In this document: one piece after another, positions 1 through 5,674 of the stretch
Numbering within the stretch: the stretch's first letter is position 1
Layout of the letters: each line of letters begins with the position of its first letter
From: Anaerolineae bacterium
GTDB taxonomy: Bacteria; Chloroflexota; Anaerolineae; Aggregatilineales; Aggregatilineaceae
NCBI GenBank assembly: GCA_016929355.1
Contig: JAFGJA010000183.1
Location: forward strand, 1-6,220
Direction: 5' to 3'
DNA: 6,220 nt
Notes under the pieces: model-generated
What the model was told of the DNA's origin: nothing
The model's database searches: none
What the model saw: only the letters and a program-made list of their open reading frames with translations
Made by a program: the position numbers and the translations under genes

Positions 1-324
1 AACACCCAGCGCTTCAAGCACCTGCGCCTCGACAAAGTGACCGATACGGCATTTCGCCATCACGGGGATGCTCACCGCGTTCATGATCGATTCGATCAAA
101 CCGGGATCGCTCATACGCGCCACGCCACCCTGCGCACGAATGTCTGCCGGGACACGTTCCAACGCCATCACCGCGACTGCGCCTGCATCTTCCGCGATTT
201 TGGCATGTTCGGGCGTCACCACATCCATGATCACGCCGCCTTTGAGCATTTGCGCCAAACCACGTTTCAACGTTTCAGTTCCCTTTTGCGCGCCATTGTC
301 TGCCGGGTTCATATTGTCTGCCAT
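1..324 (-). CDS. pdxS: Pyridoxal 5'-phosphate synthase subunit PdxS (N-terminal 108 residues, partial)
   Basis: PdxS is the synthase half of the DXP-independent vitamin B6 pathway. With ammonia supplied from glutamine by PdxT, it condenses ribose 5-phosphate and glyceraldehyde 3-phosphate into pyridoxal 5'-phosphate in the cytoplasm. The visible part is the first third of a (beta/alpha)8 barrel. It shows KGGVIMDV (residues 28-35), the family hallmark AVMALERVPADIRAQGG (50-66) and IPVMAKCRIGH (86-96). D34 and K91 align with Asp24 and Lys81 of the Bacillus subtilis enzyme, the latter forming the Schiff base with ribose 5-phosphate. The family is about 290-300 residues long, so the remainder lies beyond the left edge, where pdxT would be expected. 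The start is set by a strong Shine-Dalgarno AAGGAGA seven bases before the ATG. The N-terminus is about ten residues longer than in B. subtilis and contains a small repeat (ADN...ADN). The identification is near certain from these motifs. Confidence 0.97.
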   Translation of the reverse strand, partial: MADNMNPADNGAQKGTETLKRGLAQMLKGGVIMDVVTPEHAKIAEDAGAVAVMALERVPADIRAQGGVARMSDPGLIESIMNAVSIPVMAKCRIGHFVEAQVLEALGV

Positions 325-330
325 GTGTAT
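295..330 (-). repeat. Imperfect 18-base tandem repeat over the pdxS start
   Basis: Two 18-base units (295-312 and 313-330 on the plus strand) both begin with ATTGTCTGCC and match at 14 of 18 positions. The period is six codons, so the frame is kept. The repeat spans the pdxS start codon and gives two in-frame ATG codons (324-322 and 312-310) and the repeated residues ADN near the N-terminus. It may be a local duplication that lengthened the N-terminal tail. Confidence 0.55.
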
Positions 331-331
331 A

Positions 332-338
332 TCTCCTT
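332..338 (-). promoter_or_regulatory. Strong ribosome binding site of pdxS
   Basis: Read on the minus strand this is AAGGAGA, followed by seven bases and then the ATG at 324-322. It is by far the best Shine-Dalgarno match in the window. It decides the first ATG over the in-frame Met5 codon at 312-310. It lies in the 21-base gap after the regulator's stop codon, so pdxS can be translated strongly from a shared transcript. Confidence 0.85.
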
Positions 339-345
339 CAATTGT

Positions 346-1830
346 TTAGAGAATCGGTGTGCGTTGCACTGCCGGGGCATATTGTTGCTGCCAGGCATAC
401 CACGCCTCACCAAGCCGTTTAAAACCTTCTTTTATGCGTGCCGGTGTATGCGATGCAAAATTCAAACGGATATGGCGGCTGCCTCCGCCATCGGTATGGA
501 ATAAAGTGCCGACGGCATACGCCACACCATGCTGAATGGCTGTAATATAAAGTTCGGCGGCAGTTGGCCCCTCATCGGGTAATTGGACCCATAGATACAA
601 ACCACCGCGCGGTTCGACCCACTGTGCTCCCGGCGGCAAATACTGTTTCGCCGCCGCACATGCAGCCTCACAGCGGGTGCGCAATTCACCGCGCACCCGG
701 TTCAGATGACCAACCAGCAAGCCGTTGGCTAGATAAAGCTGCATAGCGCGCTGATTCAGACCCGGTGTACACACATCGGCAGATTGCTTGACCCGCACCA
801 GCCGCTCACGCAAGAAGCCATCAGCGATGAGATACCCGATCCGCGTGCCCGGTAGCAAAATCTTCGAAAAACCACTCGTATGCAACACAATGCCCTGGTC
901 ATCCAACGCCTTGAGCGGCGGCGGTGGTGTATCATGATACGTTAGCTCATGATACACCGCATCTTCCAACACCGGGATATTGTACTGATTCGCCAAAGCC
1001 AGCAGTTGCCGCCGCCGGTGGATCGGCATAACCGCCCCGGTTGGGTTGTGATAGGTCGGCGCAACGTAGATCAGTCCAGGCCGGTGATCCTGAATCGCCA
1101 ATTCAAGCTCATTGATACGCATCCCTTCATCATCTACCGGCACACCTACCGGAATGATACGCCGGACATGCGCAATATCCAGCAAACCGAGGTAGGTCGG
1201 ATTGCCCGTGAGGACCACATTCCCCTCACTCAGCACTGCCTGCATTACCAGATCAAGCGCCTGCTGTGCCCCACCCGTGATTAATACATCATCAGGATGA
1301 CATTGAATCCCTAGCGATGTGACATAATCTGACACACTGGCGCGAAGCGGTGGATACCCTTCGGATTCTTCATACGTCACGGCGGCGGCCCCGTCCCGGT
1401 CAAGCACCGTGTTAATGGCCTGGCGCAAGGCTTCAACCGGCAAAAATTCCTCCGGCGGTGCGCCCCCACTAAAGGCAATCACACCGGACTGGCGCGCTAA
1501 CCGCGTCATTTCGCGCATACTGAACTGCGGAGCATTACGCGCTGCCCAGACCGAATTGGTATTCACCGGGCGCACTGGGCGTGACCCTGTGACAAATGTC
1601 CCCCGCCCCGGATGCGCCGCGATCAACCCATCAGTTTGCAATTGAGCATACGCATTGACCACACTGATGCGCCCAATCCCTAATTGGCGCGCCAAATCGC
1701 GCGTTGGGGGTAAACGATCCCCAGCGATCATCCGTCCGCTTTCGATCTGCAACCGGAAATGGCGAGCCAGTTGTTGATAGATCGGCTCCACCGAATTTTT
1801 GTAGATGGCAATATCCAACATAGTATCCAT
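346..1830 (-). CDS. pdxR: MocR/PdxR-type transcriptional regulator (GntR winged helix fused to aminotransferase-like PLP domain)
   Basis: The protein has 494 residues, normal for the MocR subfamily of GntR regulators. Residues about 8-80 form the winged helix-turn-helix: PIYQQLARHFRLQIESG, then G-DRLPPTRDLARQLGI, then the wing HPGRGTFV. Residues about 110-480 are a fold-type I aminotransferase domain. Its PLP contacts are visible: HNPTG with N262, LEDAVY with D290 and Y293, the Schiff-base lysine K323 in SGFSKILLPGTRIGY, and the carboxylate-binding R455 in RHIRLNF. PLP binding is therefore probably intact. In known cases PdxR senses PLP and controls pdxST, and pdxS begins 21 bases downstream here, so the PdxR assignment rests on family plus context. 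The start is the first ATG, preceded by AGGA at 7 bases; Met4 is an alternative. Here the regulator is co-directional with pdxS, whereas studied pdxR genes are mostly divergent from pdxST. A bare aminotransferase is unlikely given the DNA-binding domain. The ligand is inferred, not shown. Confidence 0.88.
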   Translation of the reverse strand: MDTMLDIAIYKNSVEPIYQQLARHFRLQIESGRMIAGDRLPPTRDLARQLGIGRISVVNAYAQLQTDGLIAAHPGRGTFVTGSRPVRPVNTNSVWAARNAPQFSMREMTRLARQSGVIAFSGGAPPEEFLPVEALRQAINTVLDRDGAAAVTYEESEGYPPLRASVSDYVTSLGIQCHPDDVLITGGAQQALDLVMQAVLSEGNVVLTGNPTYLGLLDIAHVRRIIPVGVPVDDEGMRINELELAIQDHRPGLIYVAPTYHNPTGAVMPIHRRRQLLALANQYNIPVLEDAVYHELTYHDTPPPPLKALDDQGIVLHTSGFSKILLPGTRIGYLIADGFLRERLVRVKQSADVCTPGLNQRAMQLYLANGLLVGHLNRVRGELRTRCEAACAAAKQYLPPGAQWVEPRGGLYLWVQLPDEGPTAAELYITAIQHGVAYAVGTLFHTDGGGSRHIRLNFASHTPARIKEGFKRLGEAWYAWQQQYAPAVQRTPIL

Positions 1831-1842
1831 ATCACGATCCTA

Positions 1843-1870
1843 ACAGGGCCATAGCACCATGCACAGGACC
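1843..1870 (-). promoter_or_regulatory. Candidate operator: direct repeat upstream of the MocR/PdxR gene
   Basis: In the 52-base gap between the GT4-like gene and the regulator, the minus strand carries GGTCCTGT and GGCCCTGT (1870-1863 and 1850-1843). They are identical at 7 of 8 positions and start 20 bases apart, close to two helical turns. MocR-type regulators often bind direct repeats, so this could be an autoregulatory site. I could not find a clear -35/-10 pair in the gap, and an 8-base repeat can arise by chance. Confidence 0.3.
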
Positions 1871-1882
1871 AAATGGAGCCAA

Positions 1883-3094
1883 TTACACGGAATAGCGGTA
1901 TTCATCCAGCAACTGCCGGTATAACTGCTCATATTGATCGGCCACGCGGGACCACGTAAACTGCTGTTGCACCAATTGGCGTCCGGCTAACCGCAACCGA
2001 TACCGCAGTTTTTCATTACTCAGTAATTGCAACGTGAGCTTGACCAAATCATCATTCGTTTCACCAAGCATAACGTGTTGGCCGTGTTCAACCGGGATAC
2101 CGTCACAGCTTAACGGGGTAGCGACAACTGGCGTCTGCATGGCGAGCGCTTCGAGGATTTTGTTTTTGATCCCAGCCCCTAACTGCAAAGGGCTGATGAA
2201 TATCTTTGAGTATTCAAAATAGGGGCGAATATCCGGCACACGCCCGGTGATTTCAATGTGTGCTGAGGCATAGGCACGCAATTCCGGCGGCGGATGACTA
2301 CCCACCAGATAGAGGCGCACCTCGGGTTCAGCGTGCAAAATACGCGGAAAAATATCACGGACTAAGCGCATGGCCGCATCTAAATTCGGGGCATAGTCAT
2401 AATTCCCCAAAAAAAGCAGGGTGGGATCGTCTGGTTCATAACCCGTTGAGGAAAACGCTTCCACATCAACCCCATTGGGAATAACCACCGTCGGCAAATC
2501 AGGATTGAGTGAGTTTAACTTTTGCGCATCAATCGCGGTCAGCAGCACCACACGATCAAATCCCTCAAACATCCAACTTTCATAATTGCGCGCCATGTGC
2601 AACTGCGCCTGCTTAAACCAACGCCCTAGACGGCTGTCATCATCTTCCACCGCGCGCTCCAACCACAAGCTGTACGATTCGTAGGGTACGATCACTTTAG
2701 GATGCGATTTAGCGAGATGGCGAAATTCGTAGACCTGGATACCACCAAAAAAATGGACCGCCGAATAGGTCCGATCATCCAGCATGGTCTTGATCGCATT
2801 CCACATTTCCGGGGACCAACTTTCATTCGCGGATGTGGGGAACCGCGCGCCCGCGTTGCGGCTGCGTCGGAAATAGGCAGCCGGCGTGCGCTGTGGTTCG
2901 CGGATCAATTTTACGTCACGGAACAAACGCGAATAACGCGGCACATCGGCCAGATCGGAGGCTGACTGGTAAAACGCCAATAGATCAATTTGATTGCCTC
3001 GCGCCGACAATTCACGTGCCAGATGATACGGGATCAGGCGATCCCCGTGATAGATCGGGAATGGGGGACAACGAGAAATAAGCAGGATGTCCAT
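1883..3094 (-). CDS. GT4-like (GT-B fold) glycosyltransferase, PEP-CTERM/exosortase-associated sugar transferase type
   Basis: This 403-residue protein is a cytoplasmic or membrane-associated GT-B enzyme that would move a sugar from a nucleotide donor to a growing glycan. The N-terminal half opens with ILLISRCPPFPIYHGDR, where the HGDR loop matches the P-x-x-GD loop of the sugar transferase family near TIGR03087. The C-terminal donor domain shows VIPNGVDVEAF (204-214), LLFLGNYDYAPN (226-237) and GAGIKNKILEALAM (306-319), then TPVVATPLSCDGI. The usual EX7E pair is incomplete: E315 is present but the position eight residues before it is Ala307. The R-x4-K phosphate pair of classic GT4 enzymes is also not evident. 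Both traits recur in this subfamily, so the enzyme need not be dead. Length is normal. It starts 42 bases after the preceding glycosyltransferase with only a weak ribosome binding site. Donor and acceptor cannot be read from sequence. Confidence 0.85.
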   Translation of the reverse strand: MDILLISRCPPFPIYHGDRLIPYHLARELSARGNQIDLLAFYQSASDLADVPRYSRLFRDVKLIREPQRTPAAYFRRSRNAGARFPTSANESWSPEMWNAIKTMLDDRTYSAVHFFGGIQVYEFRHLAKSHPKVIVPYESYSLWLERAVEDDDSRLGRWFKQAQLHMARNYESWMFEGFDRVVLLTAIDAQKLNSLNPDLPTVVIPNGVDVEAFSSTGYEPDDPTLLFLGNYDYAPNLDAAMRLVRDIFPRILHAEPEVRLYLVGSHPPPELRAYASAHIEITGRVPDIRPYFEYSKIFISPLQLGAGIKNKILEALAMQTPVVATPLSCDGIPVEHGQHVMLGETNDDLVKLTLQLLSNEKLRYRLRLAGRQLVQQQFTWSRVADQYEQLYRQLLDEYRYSV

Positions 3095-3136
3095 AACTAC
3101 AACTATGCCAATCGTTTGTTTTGAAATTTGCTCTTG
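3095..3136 (-). other. Short intergenic spacer between the two GT4-type genes
   Basis: This 42-base, AT-rich gap holds no convincing stem-loop with a T tract, so the two genes may be read from one transcript. There is no good Shine-Dalgarno before the downstream ATG at 3094. I see no convincing promoter in it. Confidence 0.5.
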
Positions 3137-4297
3137 TTATATCAGACTTTCGATCAATTGCGAAAATTGCTCGGCATAGCCCTGCGCGGTGAAGTATGTC
3201 AAGACCCGCTCCCGCCCCGCCTGCCCCATGCGTGCGCGCAACGCGGGATCGCGCAAGATAGCTAACACTCGATCCGCTAATGCGGCGGGGTCTTCCGGCG
3301 GCACAAGATAACCCGTCTCGCCATCAAGGATCGTTTCGGCGGGTCCACCGTTATTCATGCTCACCACCGGGCAGCCCATCGCCATACTTTCGAGATGCAC
3401 CATGCCCAGCGATTCAAACCGTGATGGACACACCACCACATCAGCCGCCGCCACTACCGGACGCGGATCGGCGAAAAAGCCGAGATAGGTCAAACAGCGA
3501 TTCAAAACCGGATTTTCGCGCGCGTTGGTCAGGATAGCTTGTTTGTACGTTTCATCTTTGCGCACACCAAACACATTTTCGCCCGCCACCACAAACCGCG
3601 CCTCAGGTATCTGCTCGTGCAGCCGCAAAATCATATCCTGAAACACATCATGCCCTTTGACGTGTTGAAAGCGGGCCAACATCGCCACCAACGGCACATC
3701 AGGACCAATATTCAACTGTTCGCGGATCGCGGAACCATCCATACCGGGCTGGAAATACGCCTCATCCACGCCGGGCAAAATCACCGGAATCGACTCCGGC
3801 GGCATGAACGAATCATCCCCTAACCAGCGATCCCGCACCGATTGCGACGCCGCAACAATTTGGGTCACATCCTGACGGAAAAACGCATACTGCCAGGGGA
3901 GGACCGGAAACCACCAGCCAATCGCATACCAGATCACAGGCACGCGGATCGCTTGCCCGGCTGGAACTGCAAACGGCAGCGCATGGTAATTACTGATAAT
4001 CGCATCCGGTTTTAGCTTGCGGACTAATGCGCGCAATTTATGTGCAACCGGAAATTGCCGCCAGATCGCAGGCACAAACCACGTTGTCACGCCGCGAAAC
4101 GGTAAATAGTGAACGGTGACTCCGGCGCTTTCGGCGGCGGTAGCAAACTGACCGGGACCGGGCACAACCAGATGCAGCGTATAGCGCTCAGGATCGAGGC
4201 GATCCATCAAATTCACCAGGATGCGCTCGCCCCCGCCAAAGCCGGTATAAGAGGACACAAATAATAGGTTACGTTTTGTGTTACGTATTGTTGCCAT
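3137..4297 (-). CDS. GT4 family glycosyltransferase
   Basis: A classic retaining GT-B enzyme of 386 residues that would transfer a sugar from a nucleotide sugar to a lipid-linked or glycan acceptor at the inner face of the membrane. Numbering from the ATG, it has the glycine-rich acceptor-side loop GFGGGER (19-25), ILPGVDEAYF (173-182), the donor phosphate pair R209 and K214 in LARFQHVKGHD, and the complete EX7E motif with E295 and E303 in PSRFESLGMVHLESMAMG. It ends with GGPAETILDGETGYLVPPED, typical of GlcNAc- or mannosyl-type GT4 enzymes. A hydrophobic aromatic stretch (about 122-140, IWYAIGWWFPVLPWQYAFF) may touch the membrane. I chose the ATG at 4297-4295; GTG codons in frame at 4309 and 4303 would add up to four residues. 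None has a clear Shine-Dalgarno, and the start overlaps the acetyltransferase gene by 17 bases, suggesting translational coupling. Specificity is unknown. Confidence 0.92.
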   Translation of the reverse strand: MATIRNTKRNLLFVSSYTGFGGGERILVNLMDRLDPERYTLHLVVPGPGQFATAAESAGVTVHYLPFRGVTTWFVPAIWRQFPVAHKLRALVRKLKPDAIISNYHALPFAVPAGQAIRVPVIWYAIGWWFPVLPWQYAFFRQDVTQIVAASQSVRDRWLGDDSFMPPESIPVILPGVDEAYFQPGMDGSAIREQLNIGPDVPLVAMLARFQHVKGHDVFQDMILRLHEQIPEARFVVAGENVFGVRKDETYKQAILTNARENPVLNRCLTYLGFFADPRPVVAAADVVVCPSRFESLGMVHLESMAMGCPVVSMNNGGPAETILDGETGYLVPPEDPAALADRVLAILRDPALRARMGQAGRERVLTYFTAQGYAEQFSQLIESLI

Positions 4298-4796
4298 CGT
4301 CACTGTCACTGTTACGCGGCGGCGTATCCTTTGACCACATCAGCATACCATGTCCCACTTTGAATCCAAGCGATTCGTAAATCGGACGCCCGGCATCCGT
4401 ATAATTGAGCGTTACAGCGTTAACGCCATTATCCCGACACCATTCGAGCGCACGCCAAACAAGTTCTTTCGCAAAACCGCGCCGCCGGTAGTCGGGATAA
4501 GTGTATACATTGAGAATATGTCCGCGCTGCCCACACATATCACCGGGATTAGGCGGGAATTCGCGCAGCCACAAACCCGCGCCCGACACCGCAAAACCTT
4601 GCTCATTCTCTGCCAACCACGCGAGATACTCGCCACACGCGAGACGTTCCGTAACCCAGGGCGCAAATGCCGCGCTCATCGCATCGAGTTGGGCGGGATC
4701 GGTGAAGCCCATTGTCTCAAACATCAAGCGGCGGTGTTCGGTGATCGCGGGTACATCGTCGGGTGTGCCGCGCCGGATAGTAAAGGTTTCGCTCAT
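4281..4796 (-). CDS. GNAT family N-acetyltransferase
   Basis: A 171-residue, single-domain GNAT protein that would transfer acetyl from acetyl-CoA to an amine. Beta-1 and alpha-1 are IRRGTPDDVPAI and HRRLMFETMG (21-30). Motif A is ILNVYTYPDYRRRGFAKEL (94-112), where R104, G107 and A109 form the pyrophosphate-binding Q/R-x-x-G-x-G/A loop. Motif B is IYESLGFK (139-146) with Y140 as the likely general acid. The start is the ATG at 4796, which overlaps the TGA of the upstream GT2 gene as ATGA; an upstream in-frame start at 4889 lies inside that gene and adds residues unlike the family. The C-terminal tail (about 158-171) is polar and disordered-looking, and its codons overlap the start of the GT4 gene. 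Being locked between two glycosyltransferases suggests it acts on an amino sugar or glycan intermediate, but the sequence is of the general GNAT kind and could equally act on a small molecule or protein. Confidence 0.9.
   Translation of the reverse strand: MSETFTIRRGTPDDVPAITEHRRLMFETMGFTDPAQLDAMSAAFAPWVTERLACGEYLAWLAENEQGFAVSGAGLWLREFPPNPGDMCGQRGHILNVYTYPDYRRRGFAKELVWRALEWCRDNGVNAVTLNYTDAGRPIYESLGFKVGHGMLMWSKDTPPRNSDSDDGNNT
4301..4312 (-). repeat. Hexamer tandem repeat at the GNAT/GT4 overlap
   Basis: On the minus strand the overlap reads ACAGTGACAGTG followed by ACGATG, i.e. two exact hexamers and a near copy. In the GNAT frame it encodes the S-D-S-D-D tail; in the GT4 frame it lays down GTG, GTG and ATG start-capable codons two codons apart. 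Gain or loss of a unit would keep both frames. Confidence 0.5.
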
Positions 4797-5662
4797 GAGG
4801 TTCTTTTTGTGCTTTGTTTGATACTCTGCGTGATCAGCATCGCTGTGCGCGTCGGCATGATCAGCGCGGCCAACAACCAAGCCCGCCATCGCCCATAATA
4901 TTTGCGTGTGAACACGATCAGATCGTTGAAATAGACGTGAGTGGCAAGGCGCTGCACCTGACTCGTGCTGGCATGTTCGTCATGCACAATTTTTGCCGCA
5001 CAGACATACACCACATCACCGCCCGTTTGCCGGATGCGATAGCAAATATCGTCTTCAGTGAAATAGAGTTTCAGATCGTCATCAAAAGCGTTGATCTGCT
5101 CCAAGATTGGGCGACGCACCATCAGCACGGAATCCGGCGCAACTTCCACCGGGCGATCCGTCGTGCGATCCCAATCCGCGTACCACATCTTCTGACGGCG
5201 GCGATCCCGGATGCCGCGCAAGAGCAAACCGAGGAACGTATAGCCGAGCAGCAGATCGGTATAGGTGGCGAGTTGGGAGCAATTACGCTGCAACGTACCA
5301 TTGCTGAACACCTGCCGCGACGTAACCGCGCCCGCTTCAGGATGTCCATCCAGGTAATCAACCATCGCCTGCAACGCACCCGGCTGCACAATCGCATCAG
5401 GATTCAGAATCAGTACATAGTCGCCCTGCGCCGCGCGGATGCCGAGATTATTCCCACCCGTAAACCACAAATTCGCCCCAGACTCGATCACCTTGACCGT
5501 TGGAAAACGTTCACGGACCATTGCCGCGCTGCCATCTTTGGAGGCGTTATCGACCACAATGATCTCGTGTGTGAGATCGCCCGTCGTGGTGATCAGCGCA
5601 TCCAAAGTCACGGCGAGTTCATCGCGCGTGTTGTAGTTACAAATCACAGTGGTAAGCTGCAT
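4793..5662 (-). CDS. GT2 family glycosyltransferase (WbbL-like, COG1216 type)
   Basis: A 289-residue inverting GT-A enzyme of the rhamnosyltransferase-like group that would extend a surface polysaccharide from a nucleotide sugar in the cytoplasm. It opens directly with TTVICNYNTRDEL (4-16). The nucleotide-binding VVDNASKDGS follows at 36-45 (D38), then NLWFTGGNNLGI (64-75) and the DXD-equivalent LNPDAIV (86-92, with N87 and D89 of the NPD variant). The catalytic-base region FTEDDICYRIRQTG (201-214) carries E203, D204 and D205. The last 30 residues include a hydrophobic stretch with basic flanks (about 260-289) that may hold the protein to the membrane. The ATG is 12 bases after the aminotransferase stop; the ribosome binding site is weak, a GGAAG further upstream inside the preceding gene. 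The stop overlaps the GNAT start as ATGA. The transferred sugar is not determinable; rhamnose is only a family-based guess. Confidence 0.92.
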   Translation of the reverse strand: MQLTTVICNYNTRDELAVTLDALITTTGDLTHEIIVVDNASKDGSAAMVRERFPTVKVIESGANLWFTGGNNLGIRAAQGDYVLILNPDAIVQPGALQAMVDYLDGHPEAGAVTSRQVFSNGTLQRNCSQLATYTDLLLGYTFLGLLLRGIRDRRRQKMWYADWDRTTDRPVEVAPDSVLMVRRPILEQINAFDDDLKLYFTEDDICYRIRQTGGDVVYVCAAKIVHDEHASTSQVQRLATHVYFNDLIVFTRKYYGRWRAWLLAALIMPTRTAMLITQSIKQSTKRTS

Positions 5663-5674
5663 GAGTTTTACACT

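Noticed and set aside
325..345. Possible terminator or attenuator between the regulator and pdxS
   Set aside because: The gap is only 21 bases, has no stem-loop, and is mostly occupied by the pdxS ribosome binding site.
37..504. A 155-codon plus-strand frame opposite pdxS and the end of the regulator
   Set aside because: It is in codon register with pdxS on the other strand, has a His/Arg/Cys-rich translation, and overlaps two well-supported genes entirely.
1831..1882. Possible sigma-70 promoter for the regulator gene
   Set aside because: TTGGCT and TTGGTC could serve as weak -35 boxes, but no acceptable -10 lies at 16-18 bases from either, so I do not call a promoter.
4797..4889. Longer GNAT start adding 31 residues
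   Set aside because: The added residues lie inside the GT2 coding region in another frame and look unlike a GNAT N-terminus. The ATG at 4796 begins the conserved fold directly and forms an ATGA overlap.
4350..4898. A 182-codon plus-strand frame opposite the GNAT gene
   Set aside because: No domain or ribosome binding site is apparent, and it is fully covered by the GNAT and GT2 genes, whose motifs are clear.
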